Below are positions 55,410 through 63,719 of a DNA stretch of 64,000 nt, piece by piece (position 1 is the stretch's first letter; every line of letters begins with the position of its first letter). The stretch is from the NCBI GenBank assembly GCA_963204915.1, contig CAUJHS010000045.1, forward strand, positions 62,001 through 126,000, read 5' to 3'. Both the position numbers and the translations under genes were made by a program. The DNA comes from Planctomycetota bacterium. GTDB taxonomy: Bacteria > Planctomycetota > Planctomycetia > Pirellulales > Pirellulaceae. The notes beneath the pieces are model-generated. The model was not told the DNA's origin and did not search any database. It saw only the letters and a list, made by a program, of their open reading frames with translations.

Positions 55410-57587
55410 ATGTCTCTCGCCGCCACGCCGTCCGCTTCGGACCCTTCCAAGTTTAGCGATGCGGAAGGAACGAAACTTCATAGCCATTACTTGCGTGGAA
55501 CGATCCAGCAAGAGCTGCTCAACGACGAATCGACGTTCTCGAAAGCCGCTGCGGGCTTGCTCAAGTTCCACGGCACCTATCAAGAGGACGACCGCGACCT
55601 GCGCAAAGGCAAGGATGACCGGTACTACATCTTCATGGTGCGGTCCAAAATTCCCGGCGGTCGGCTCACGGCCGATCAGCTTTTGGCGGAACTGGACCTG
55701 TGCGACGAAGTGGGCAACACCACGCTGCGCGTGACCAGCCGGCAAGGGCTGCAACTGCACGGCGTGCTGAAGAAGAATCTGCACCAGGCTATTCGGCGCA
55801 TCAACGAGATTCAACTCTCGACGCTTGGCGCCTGCGGCGACGTGAACCGCAACGTGATGTGCTGCCCCGCGCCGTACAAGACTTCGCTCTATCAAGAGAT
55901 TCAAGCCCTTTCGAGCCAGTTGGCGGCTCACTTTGCGCCGCGAGCCGCGTCGTACCACGAAATCTGGATGACGGATCCAGAGACGGGCCTCAAACAAGCC
56001 TTGCATGAAACAAACGGCAACGGCGACTTGGCCTACTCGACCGAAAGCGACGACGTGGAGCCGATTTACGGCAAGCTGTACTTGCCACGTAAGTTCAAAA
56101 TCGGCATCTGCATGCCGGAAGACAACTGCATCGACGTGTACGCCAACGACCTGGGCATGATCGCCGTCGTGCGCGACGGCAAGATCATTGGCTACAACCT
56201 GGCCGTGGGCGGCAGCATGGGCGTCACGCCCTCGGCGAAGAAGACATTCCCCGCCTTGGCTAAGCGGATGGCCTTTGCGCCGGCCGAAAACATCGTGGCC
56301 ATTGCCGAGGCGATTGTGAAAGTCCAGCGCGACTACGGCAACCGCGAGGACCGCAAGCAAGCGCGCCTCAAGTACCTCATTCACAATTGGGGCATTCCCA
56401 AGTTCAAGGCGATGGTCGAGGAGTACTACGGCCAGAAGTTGGACGACCCCACGCCCGACGACATCACCGGGTTCAACGACCACATTGGCTGGGACCAGCA
56501 AGGCGACGGGCGCTGGTTCTACGGCCTGAACATCGAGAATGGCCGCATCCTCGACAACGAGCAAATGCAGCTCAAGGCCGCCTTGCGCGAAGTGTGCCAC
56601 ACGCTGCGGCCGGGAATTCGCCTCACGGGCCATCAAAGCGTCATCTTCACCGACATTGAAGAAGACCGCCGCGACGAACTGGAAAGCATCCTGCGCAAGC
56701 ATCATGTCAAGCTCTCGGAGGAAATCTCCACGGTGCGCCGCTGGTCGATGGCGTGCGTCGCCTGGCCCACCTGCGGACTGGCGGTGACGGAGTCGGAACG
56801 GGCCTTGCCGCCGATGATCGACGGGCTCGAAGTCGAACTGGCCAAGCTCGGTTTGTCGAATGAGAAGTTCACCGTCCGCATGACGGGTTGCCCCAACGGC
56901 TGCGCTCGGCCGTACAACTCGGATGTGGGCCTCGTGGGCAAAACCGTCGGCAAATACACGGTGTTCCTGGGCGGCCGTTTGCTCGGCGACCGGATGAACT
57001 TCATTTACAAAGATTTGGTGCCGGCCGAAGAAGTGGTGGCGACGCTCGTTCCGCCGCTGGTGTACTTCAAGCAACATCGCGAAGAAGGCGAAACCTTTGG
57101 CGACTTCTGCCACCGTAAAGGCAAGGACGACCTACTAGCCTTTGCCGAAAAGTTCGCCGCGTCGCAAGCCGGCGGTGAGCACACGGCGGCCGCTTCGGCG
57201 CCCCCGGCGCAACCGGCAAAGAAAGCCCAAGCGGCGAAGGCGGCCAAAGCGGCGGCTTCCGCGGCGCATGCGCCTGGCGCGAATGGCGCCCTGGCCGAGT
57301 CGCGCACGACTCCGGCTAATCGGCTGCCGGAAACGCAACCGGCCGAGGAAGCGGTCACGTCAATCATCAGCGAAAACCTGTATCTGAAGTTGACGCTCGA
57401 CCGCGACCCCACGTTGTACACGCCGGAAGAACAAGCGCGTTTCCTCGCGGCGCTGGAAAATCTGATGGCCATTTCGCCCGTGGTGCTGCACCGGCAGCCG
57501 GGCAACGTCAAGCTCAACCTGAAACTCACGGCCGAAGAAGCGCAACGCCTGCTCAACGCGGCTAAGGGCTTGGCCCCAACCGAGTAA
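55410..57587 (+). CDS. Assimilatory sulfite reductase hemoprotein (siroheme/4Fe-4S) with C-terminal extension
   Basis: This is a 725-residue enzyme. It has two ferredoxin-like halves (LRVTSRQGLQLHG in the first; VGGSMGVTPSAKKTFP in the second) and the siroheme/4Fe-4S ligands: Cys449 and Cys455 (CVAWPTC), Cys494 and Cys498 (TGCPNGC). It reduces sulfite to sulfide in cysteine synthesis. After about residue 584 the sequence departs from the standard enzyme: an Ala/Lys/Pro-rich linker of about 65 residues, then a 75-residue domain ending NLKLTAEEAQRLLNAAKG. Start ATG at 55410 follows GGAACC. Nitrite reduction is a possible alternative. Confidence 0.88.
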   Translation: MSLAATPSASDPSKFSDAEGTKLHSHYLRGTIQQELLNDESTFSKAAAGLLKFHGTYQEDDRDLRKGKDDRYYIFMVRSKIPGGRLTADQLLAELDLCDEVGNTTLRVTSRQGLQLHGVLKKNLHQAIRRINEIQLSTLGACGDVNRNVMCCPAPYKTSLYQEIQALSSQLAAHFAPRAASYHEIWMTDPETGLKQALHETNGNGDLAYSTESDDVEPIYGKLYLPRKFKIGICMPEDNCIDVYANDLGMIAVVRDGKIIGYNLAVGGSMGVTPSAKKTFPALAKRMAFAPAENIVAIAEAIVKVQRDYGNREDRKQARLKYLIHNWGIPKFKAMVEEYYGQKLDDPTPDDITGFNDHIGWDQQGDGRWFYGLNIENGRILDNEQMQLKAALREVCHTLRPGIRLTGHQSVIFTDIEEDRRDELESILRKHHVKLSEEISTVRRWSMACVAWPTCGLAVTESERALPPMIDGLEVELAKLGLSNEKFTVRMTGCPNGCARPYNSDVGLVGKTVGKYTVFLGGRLLGDRMNFIYKDLVPAEEVVATLVPPLVYFKQHREEGETFGDFCHRKGKDDLLAFAEKFAASQAGGEHTAAASAPPAQPAKKAQAAKAAKAAASAAHAPGANGALAESRTTPANRLPETQPAEEAVTSIISENLYLKLTLDRDPTLYTPEEQARFLAALENLMAISPVVLHRQPGNVKLNLKLTAEEAQRLLNAAKGLAPTE

Positions 57588-57659
57588 CGCCGCACAAAGC
57601 CGCCCGAAGGTCCGTTCGCCGCACGCGCGAACGTCGGCAGCGGTGAGCCGTACGAATCG

Positions 57660-57688
57660 TTGACCCGCGCCGCCAGGGGCTATACTAT
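57660..57688 (+). promoter_or_regulatory. Candidate promoter of the acetyltransferase gene
   Basis: TTGACC at 57660-57665 is followed after 17 bases by TACTAT at 57683-57688. AGGAGG at 57692-57697 lies close behind but is adjacent to an out-of-frame ATG. Confidence 0.35.
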
Positions 57689-57737
57689 GCTAGGAGGATG
57701 CGCGGGTTCCTTTCTCTCGTGCGGTCGGGTAGCGGCG

Positions 57738-58349
57738 ATGGGCGTCACGTACTTTAAGCGGTATCGGATGGAGATCGATCTATCCGCCGAAGACGCCGGT
57801 GATCCGGAGAGCGCCGCCGCGCTTGGTCGGTCGAATCTTAACGGTTATCACGACCCCCTGCCGGAAGATTATTTTCTCGTGGCGTGGGATCCCGTGCTGT
57901 TGGACGCCCACGTCGATGTGAAATACCGCAGCTTTTGCCTAGAGATTGACGCCAACGTGTTTCCTTGCCTGGGCGCGCGAGACGGCTGTTTCCGGTTGAT
58001 GTGGGAAATTTCCCATCGCGACAACTTCGTGCCAGAGTCAACTTGGCTCATGGGTTACCACCCGCCGGGCCGCCGCCTGGTGGAATACTGCGGCACCGTG
58101 CAAGGTTTGCGCGATCGGCACGGTTTGGGGGCGGTGCAAAATCTCGGCGTGACGCCGGAGCATCGCGGTCGCGGCCTGGGGGCGCATTTGCTCCAAGCGG
58201 CGCTGTACGGATTTTGCCAGCATCGTTTGCCCCGTGCGTTTTTGGAAGTCACGGCCCGCAACGAAAGCGCCTTGCGGTTGTACGAGCGACTTGGTTTCCG
58301 CCGCACGCGGATCGTGTATAAGGCCGTTGATGTGGCGGCGCCCGTGTAA
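57738..58349 (+). CDS. GNAT family N-acetyltransferase
   Basis: This is a 203-residue protein with a long N-terminal region and a C-terminal GNAT core: LGVTPEHRGRGLGAHLLQAAL holds motif A, and TARNESALRLYERLGFRRTR holds motif B. It transfers acetyl from acetyl-CoA to an unknown amine. The start ATG at 57738 was chosen because it begins a continuous domain; a longer TTG start is possible. It is followed 13 bases later by the diacylglycerol kinase gene, so they may be co-transcribed. Confidence 0.82.
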   Translation: MGVTYFKRYRMEIDLSAEDAGDPESAAALGRSNLNGYHDPLPEDYFLVAWDPVLLDAHVDVKYRSFCLEIDANVFPCLGARDGCFRLMWEISHRDNFVPESTWLMGYHPPGRRLVEYCGTVQGLRDRHGLGAVQNLGVTPEHRGRGLGAHLLQAALYGFCQHRLPRAFLEVTARNESALRLYERLGFRRTRIVYKAVDVAAPV

Positions 58350-58362
58350 GCCGCCCACCCGC

Positions 58363-58758
58363 ATGGATCCGGAATTCCAACCGACGCAGCGCACCTGGAC
58401 GGCCAAGTTTCGCGACGCCTTTCTCGGCGTCGCCCTTGGGGTGCGCGGGCAAAGCAGCTTTCGCGTCCACTTGGTGTGCGCGGTCTTGGTCATTGCCGCG
58501 GGCGTGTGGCTGCGCGTGAGCCGCGTCGAGTGGTGCTTGCTCACGCTCTGCATTGCCGCGGTGCTGGCGGCGGAATTGTTCAACAGCGCCCTGGAGCGCA
58601 TGGCCAAGGCGATCGACCGACGGCACAACGCAGAGTTGGGCGCCGCGCTGGATATCGCCAGTGGGGCCGTGCTGTTCACAGCGCTGGGGGCGTCCGTCGC
58701 GGGCGCCACCGTGTTTGTGTTCCGGCTGGGCGTTTACCTGCAATGGTGGACCGACTAG
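58363..58758 (+). CDS. dgkA: Diacylglycerol kinase, DgkA type
   Basis: This is a 131-residue membrane protein with three helices. It contains the DgkA signature AELFNSALERMAKAIDRRH near residues 63-81 that holds catalytic Glu and Asp residues. It phosphorylates diacylglycerol or undecaprenol in the cytoplasmic membrane. It is typical in length and starts at ATG 58363. The gene is preceded by the acetyltransferase gene and followed by the DUF58 gene. Confidence 0.85.
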   Translation: MDPEFQPTQRTWTAKFRDAFLGVALGVRGQSSFRVHLVCAVLVIAAGVWLRVSRVEWCLLTLCIAAVLAAELFNSALERMAKAIDRRHNAELGAALDIASGAVLFTALGASVAGATVFVFRLGVYLQWWTD

Positions 58759-58776
58759 CGCGCCGCCCGCTATAAT
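58747..58776 (+). promoter_or_regulatory. Candidate promoter of the DUF58 gene
   Basis: TGGACC at 58747-58752 is followed after 18 bases by TATAAT at 58771-58776. It begins inside the end of dgkA and lies about 60 bases before the DUF58 start. Confidence 0.4.
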
Positions 58777-58837
58777 CTGGCTCGCGTCAGGTCCAGGTCG
58801 TGCTTGCCAGGTTCGGGAAGGCTTGTAACTAAGCTTT

Positions 58838-60043
58838 GTGGCGCCCCCCAAACGTAAACCGCCGGTTCGACATCGCCGCCTCGTCATCGTGAAAGAGGGT
58901 TGGTATTACCTTCTCGTCATGATGTTCATCGTGGGCGGCGCCATGCTGCGCGAAGTGAACCTGCTGTACATTCTGGCCGGCATGATGCTGGGGGCGTTTC
59001 TGGTCAACGCCCGCATGGCGTCGTTCTCGCTCAAGCGCATCGACGTGCGGCGCCGGTTGCCCCCGCAGGTTCACGCGGGAGAATCCTTCACCGTCGAGTT
59101 GAATGCCGAGAATCAACGCCCCCGTTACGCCGCCTGGGCCATTTTGGCGAGAGATTTTCTGGAGCGCACGCAAGACGCCTCGCGATACGCCGCGGTCGAC
59201 GTTGACGTGCTTTTCGCGCACATTCCCGCGAACGGCCGCGCGAAAGCGACTTATCAAGCGATGCTGCCGCGCCGCGGACGTTACCAGTTTGGCCCCGTGG
59301 AAATCTCCACACGAATGCCGCTGGGACTCCTGCGGGCGTCGGCGTCGATCATGGAGAGCAGCGCGGTGCTGGTGCGTCCGCGGTTGGGTCGGCTGTCGCG
59401 ATACTGGACCAGCACGGTGCAGTCGCCCCGGTGGGGCTCGCATCAATCGCGTCCGAAACGCGGAACCTCGGAGGGAGAGTTTTACGGTCTACGCGACTGG
59501 CGCTCCGGCGATAGTCAACGTTGGATTCATTGGCGCACCACGGCGCGCACCGGGCAACTGATGGTGCGCCAGTTCGAGCAGCAACAGAACTGGGACGCCG
59601 CCCTGGTGCTGGACCTGTGGCGTCCTCCGGAGCCCGACCAGCATACCGAATTCCTGGAGGAGCGCGCCGTGGCGTTTTTGGCGACCGCCGTGGTCGACTT
59701 ATGTCATCGCGGCGGCAGTCAAATCTTGTTTGGTCTTGCCGGCGAGAAAGTCGCGCATCGTCGGGCTGCAGCGTCGCGCATGCTGGCCGAAGAGCTACTC
59801 GACGATCTGGCGGAAGCGCAAGGCGCGCCGGAAGACCGTTTGCCGGAATTATTAGACGAAGCGTTGGTGAAGATTCCGCGGGGGGCCAAGCTGATTGTCG
59901 TCAGCACCCGACCGCGCGAACTTTGCCCGACCGACCGCTTCGCGGCGCTCCAAAGCGATCCGCGTTCGCAATGGATCCTGGAAAGCGCACTGTGGATCGA
60001 CGCGCGCGGCGACGACCTGCACCAGTACTTTCGTTGGGAGTGA
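58838..60043 (+). CDS. DUF58 family protein
   Basis: This is a 401-residue protein starting at GTG. Two membrane segments lie near residues 22-60. The DUF58 domain with GEFYGLRDWRSGDSQRWIHW near residues 207-226 follows, with a vWA-like domain at the end (AALVLDLWRPPEPD, then LIVVSTRP). DUF58 proteins often occur with MoxR AAA ATPases and transglutaminase-like genes, but none is adjacent here. It may act in envelope assembly. Confidence 0.82.
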   Translation: MAPPKRKPPVRHRRLVIVKEGWYYLLVMMFIVGGAMLREVNLLYILAGMMLGAFLVNARMASFSLKRIDVRRRLPPQVHAGESFTVELNAENQRPRYAAWAILARDFLERTQDASRYAAVDVDVLFAHIPANGRAKATYQAMLPRRGRYQFGPVEISTRMPLGLLRASASIMESSAVLVRPRLGRLSRYWTSTVQSPRWGSHQSRPKRGTSEGEFYGLRDWRSGDSQRWIHWRTTARTGQLMVRQFEQQQNWDAALVLDLWRPPEPDQHTEFLEERAVAFLATAVVDLCHRGGSQILFGLAGEKVAHRRAAASRMLAEELLDDLAEAQGAPEDRLPELLDEALVKIPRGAKLIVVSTRPRELCPTDRFAALQSDPRSQWILESALWIDARGDDLHQYFRWE

Positions 60044-60237
60044 GCCCAGCGCGCCAGGCGTCGGCAAGGCCGGCATCTCCGGCGCCACCGGATGTGCAAA
60101 ACCTTGGCTGAGGGCGCGCCGCGCGCCAGGCCGATGAAGGGAATTAACCCCGCGAACGGATTCGGCCGACATTTCCGCGTACCGCCCCAGGATGGACGAG
60201 GCGGCGGTATCGCCAAAGCTCGCAAAAGGGGTCTCCC

Positions 60238-60867
60238 TTGGATCACTCGTTGAGCATTGTTCTCCCGGTTCACAACGTTCAAACCTCCCTTCCGCGCTTG
60301 GCGTTTGAGTTGCTCGACGCCCTAGCGGACTTCAACACCCAGTTTGAAGTCGTGATTGTCGATGATGGTTCGACCGATCACACCGAGGAGACCGCGCTAG
60401 AACTGGCGTTGCGGTATCCTCAATTGCGGGTTTGCCGAATGCCGCAGCGCAGCGGCGTCGCGGCGGCCGTCGAGCGCGGCATGGCCGTGGCCGACGGAGA
60501 CATCGTCCTCGTGGTCGATAGCCGCGAGCCGATGCGGGTGAGCAATCTGCGCCGGTTATGGGAATTGCGCAATCAGGGCGAGTTAATCTCCGCCGGCGCC
60601 GCCACGCCCCCCACGATCGAGCCACGGCTGCTCAAGCAGCTTTCCTCGTGGGGCGCCGCAGTCAAGCGCCTGGCGGCCGAGCAAGATCGTCACGGCGGCA
60701 TGCACATGATTCGCCGTCAGGCGGTGGGCGACTTGGCGCAAACCGGCGCCGGGGCAGAAGTCGCGGTCTCGGAAATTCGCCGCACCGACCGCGTCCGCCG
60801 CAACCCTGCTCCCGCGCAACGTCCCAGTTTTTTGGGGCATTTGAAGCAACTCGCGCTGGGAGAATAG
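60238..60867 (+). CDS. Short family 2 glycosyltransferase-like protein
   Basis: This is a 209-residue protein starting at TTG. The N-terminal 100 residues match GT2: SIVLPVHNVQTSLPRLAFEL, VVIVDDGSTDHTEE, GVAAAVERGMAVADGDIVLVVD. The usual DxD is replaced by DSREP. The remaining part is not a normal GT2 C-terminus and ends in an Arg/Pro-rich tail. It may be non-catalytic or a divergent member. A GGGG run precedes the start. Confidence 0.65.
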   Translation: MDHSLSIVLPVHNVQTSLPRLAFELLDALADFNTQFEVVIVDDGSTDHTEETALELALRYPQLRVCRMPQRSGVAAAVERGMAVADGDIVLVVDSREPMRVSNLRRLWELRNQGELISAGAATPPTIEPRLLKQLSSWGAAVKRLAAEQDRHGGMHMIRRQAVGDLAQTGAGAEVAVSEIRRTDRVRRNPAPAQRPSFLGHLKQLALGE

Positions 60868-60896
60868 TCCCCTGGCGTCGATTGACGGCCCCCTCA

Positions 60897-60922
60897 GACG
60901 AGAAAGCCGCTGCTTTCCCGTC
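60897..60922 (+). terminator. Hairpin after the short glycosyltransferase gene
   Basis: GACGAGAAAGC at 60897-60907 pairs with GCTTTCCCGTC at 60912-60922 with one mismatch and a four-base loop, 29 bases after the stop codon. No T-run follows. Confidence 0.4.
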
Positions 60923-61406
60923 AGATCGGCCGGTCAAATTGTTTGTTTCGCACGCCCCGGTGTGACAGGAATCCTGCTCCGCCGTGGGGGCGGGCGGCGT
61001 TGGAGCTGCCTTCGGCGGAACTTGAGCTTTCGGCAAAGCGGGCGTTAAATTACGCCGAACTTATGCAAATTGCGGCAACTCCCGTTGCCGCTGCCGGGGG
61101 TTTGCGTATAATCTTCTAATCTTACGCACCCCACAAAAATTTCTCGATCCCTTCCTCGCTCTCTACCGTTATCCAATCCTAGAACCATGAGATTTATCAG
61201 GGCAGTTAAATTCGATTGGATCTGCCTTCCCCCACGGTAGGGACGCGGCGTAAGATAAGAAGTGATCTACGCGTCAATTTTGATGCGATCGCTTGGATCG
61301 AGCAGCGCTGCCTCCAACAGCGCCGGTTTTGGCTAATCCCACTTTCCTTTGGATTGAAAGTTCCTCGCGCTCTTGCAGCGCTCCCTGTATCGTTCGAGTT
61401 ACGACC
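60923..61406 (+). other. Long leader region of the EF-G gene with several hairpins
   Basis: This non-coding stretch contains a stem GCGGCAAC/GTTGCCGC (61072-61091) over the -35 box, an outer stem TTCGGC/GCCGAA (61029-61059), and a promoter at 61085-61112. The transcribed part of about 290 bases has CTTACGC near 61121 complementary to GCGTAAG near 61248 and a 17-codon open frame at 61187-61240 (ATG to TAG) with no clear ribosome-binding site. Confidence 0.4.
61085..61112 (+). promoter_or_regulatory. Sigma70-like promoter of the EF-G gene
   Basis: TTGCCG at 61085-61090 is followed after 16 bases by TATAAT at 61107-61112, an exact -10 match. Its -35 lies in the right arm of a perfect 8-bp hairpin. 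The leader to the EF-G start at 61407 would be about 290 bases. Confidence 0.6.
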
Positions 61407-63500
61407 ATGAACCTCGCCAAATTGCGCAACATCGGCATCTCTGCTCACATCGACTCGGGCAAAACCACGCTCAGCGAGCGGATTTTGTACTACACGGGCC
61501 GCATCTACAAGATTGGCGAAGTCCACGGCTCGGGCGACGGCGCCACCATGGACCACATGGAGCTTGAAAAGGAACGCGGGATTACCATTACCAGCGCCGC
61601 CACCACGGTGGCCTGGAAAGACCACACCATTAACCTGATCGACACGCCGGGCCACGTCGACTTCACGGTCGAAGTGGAGCGTTCGCTTCGCGTGCTGGAC
61701 GGCGCCGTGCTCGTGCTGTGCGCGGTCGGCGGCGTGCAGTCGCAGTCGCTGACGGTCGACCGCCAGATGAAGCGGTATCATATTCCCCGGTTGGCGTTCA
61801 TCAATAAGATGGACCGGACCGGCGCCAACCCCTTCAAGGCGGTGCGCGAGATTCGCGAAAAGCTGGCCCATGACGCCATTCTCATGCAGTGGCCCATTGG
61901 GGAAGGCGAGAAGTTTGAAGGCGTGATCGACCTGATCAAAATGCATGCGGTCTACTTTGACGGTGAAAAAGGCGAAAAACTCCGCTTCGAGCCGATTCCT
62001 GCGCACTTGCAAGAAGCCGCCCAAAAGGGCCGCAGCGAAATGCTCGAAGGGCTGGCCATGTACAGCGACGAGCTGATGGAGTTGCTCCTTTCGGAAGAGC
62101 CGGTTTCCGAAGAAATGATTCACGACGTGCTCAAAAGCGCCGTGCAAGGGCTGGATGTCACTCCGGTGTACCTGGGCACGGCCTACAAGAATAAGGGCGT
62201 GCAACTCTTGCTCGACGCGGTGGTGCAATACCTGCCCTCGCCGCTGGACCGGCACATTAACGCCAAAGACTGGAAAGAGCCGGACAAGAAGGTAGAACTG
62301 GAAGCCGATCCGGAACGTCCTCTCGTGGCGATGACGTTCAAGTTGGTGGACGATCCTTTCGGCCAGTTGACCTTCACGCGCATTTACCAAGGTACAGCGA
62401 AGAAGGGCGAAACCTACTTCAACCAACGCACCGGCCGCAAAGAGCGGTTCAGCCGCATCGTGCGCATGCATGCCGATAAGCGTGAGGAAATCGACGAAGC
62501 CGGCGCAGGCGACATCGTGGCCATCATGGGCATCGACGCCGCCACGGGCGATACGTACGCCACGGCGCCGCAAACCTGTACGCTGGAAAGCCTGTACATT
62601 CCCGAACCGGTGATCAAGGTGGCGGTCAGCCCGACGCGCCGCGCCGACTCGGACAAGATGACCAAAGCCCTCCAGCGCTTCCGCAAAGAAGACCCCACCT
62701 TCCGCGTTTTTACGGACGAGGAAACGAACGAAGTCATCATGGCGGGCATGGGCGAGCTGCACCTTGACATTTACGCCGAGCGCATTCGTCGCGAATACGG
62801 CGTCGATATTGAAGTCGGCGCTCCCAAGGTCAGCTACCGCGAAGCTCCCACTAAGGAAGTCGCGTTCGATTACAAGCACAAGAAGCAAAGCGGTGGTTCG
62901 GGTCAGTTCGCTCACATCGTGGGCACCATTGGCCCCGTGCCGGAAGGCTCGGAAGAGAACTTCATCTTCGAAGAGTCGGTCGTGGGCGGCCGCGTGCCGA
63001 AGCAGTATATTCCCTCGGTGGAAAAGGGTTTCCGCGATGTGTTGGGCAAAGGCCCCGTGGCCGGGTATCCCGTGGTGGGCGTTCGCTGCCACCTGACGGA
63101 CGGCTCCTACCACGAAGTGGATAGCTCGGACATGGCGTTCCAGATTTGCGGTCAGGGCTGCTTCCGCGAGAACTTCCCCAAGACCAAGCCGATCTTGCTC
63201 GAGCCGGTGATGAAGGTCGAGATCGAGTGCCCCAGCAACTTCCAAGGGGCGGTCGTGGGCGATGTGAACTCGCGCCGCGGCATGATTCTTTCCACCGACA
63301 TGCGCGACGACGGCGTCACGCTGATTCAGGCGGAAGTGCCGCTGGCCGAAACCTTCGGCTACGCCACCGACCTGCGCAGCATGACCCAAGGCCAAGGCAC
63401 CTTCAGCATGGAAGTGTCGGGCTATCGCCGCGTCCCAGCTCACATTCAGGAAGAAATCATCGCCGACCGCAAGAAGGCCGAACTCGTCGGCGCAAAATAG
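61407..63500 (+). CDS. fusA: Elongation factor G, spdEFG1/mitochondrial-like type
   Basis: This is a 697-residue translation GTPase that moves tRNA and mRNA through the ribosome. G motifs are GISAHIDSGKTTLSERIL (G1), RGITITSA (G2), DTPGHVDFTVEVERSL (G3) and FINKMDRTG (G4). The G1 region and following sequence (LYYTGRIYKIGEVHG, LRVLDGAVLVLCAVGGVQSQ) are very like mitochondrial EF-G1. The start ATG at 61407 gives the family N-terminus MNLAKLRNIGISAH; upstream in-frame residues are not conserved-looking. It stands alone, not in a str operon. A clear intrinsic terminator follows at 63551-63583. Confidence 0.93.
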   Translation: MNLAKLRNIGISAHIDSGKTTLSERILYYTGRIYKIGEVHGSGDGATMDHMELEKERGITITSAATTVAWKDHTINLIDTPGHVDFTVEVERSLRVLDGAVLVLCAVGGVQSQSLTVDRQMKRYHIPRLAFINKMDRTGANPFKAVREIREKLAHDAILMQWPIGEGEKFEGVIDLIKMHAVYFDGEKGEKLRFEPIPAHLQEAAQKGRSEMLEGLAMYSDELMELLLSEEPVSEEMIHDVLKSAVQGLDVTPVYLGTAYKNKGVQLLLDAVVQYLPSPLDRHINAKDWKEPDKKVELEADPERPLVAMTFKLVDDPFGQLTFTRIYQGTAKKGETYFNQRTGRKERFSRIVRMHADKREEIDEAGAGDIVAIMGIDAATGDTYATAPQTCTLESLYIPEPVIKVAVSPTRRADSDKMTKALQRFRKEDPTFRVFTDEETNEVIMAGMGELHLDIYAERIRREYGVDIEVGAPKVSYREAPTKEVAFDYKHKKQSGGSGQFAHIVGTIGPVPEGSEENFIFEESVVGGRVPKQYIPSVEKGFRDVLGKGPVAGYPVVGVRCHLTDGSYHEVDSSDMAFQICGQGCFRENFPKTKPILLEPVMKVEIECPSNFQGAVVGDVNSRRGMILSTDMRDDGVTLIQAEVPLAETFGYATDLRSMTQGQGTFSMEVSGYRRVPAHIQEEIIADRKKAELVGAK

Positions 63501-63550
63501 CACCACACACGCCCTCTGCGTGCTTTGGCAAAACAATGAACAACCCACCT

Positions 63551-63583
63551 AGCCGGAGGCGAACAACCTCCGGCTTTTCTTTT
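63551..63583 (+). terminator. Intrinsic terminator of the EF-G gene
   Basis: AGCCGGAGG at 63551-63559 and CCTCCGGCT at 63567-63575 form a perfect nine-pair stem with a seven-base loop, followed directly by TTTCTTTT. It lies 50 bases after the EF-G stop and is the clearest intrinsic terminator in the window. Confidence 0.85.
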
Positions 63584-63719
63584 GTTCGGTGAAATTCCTC
63601 GCGTCGCCAAAACCTTGCAGCGCGCCAGGATCTTGCAACGCGATTGACAACTGTCGGCTCATCATTGAAAACGCATCAAGTTGCTTCGCGGCAGTCCACC
63701 CAATCGAACGCAAACCGGA

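Noticed and set aside
55392..57113. A 573-residue open frame antisense to the sulfite reductase
   Set aside because: It shadows the conserved siroheme enzyme and has no start signals or recognisable domains.
61206..63548. A 780-residue open frame antisense to EF-G
   Set aside because: It is the complement of a strongly conserved gene with high GC third positions, has no ribosome-binding site, and its His/Arg/Val-rich translation matches no family.
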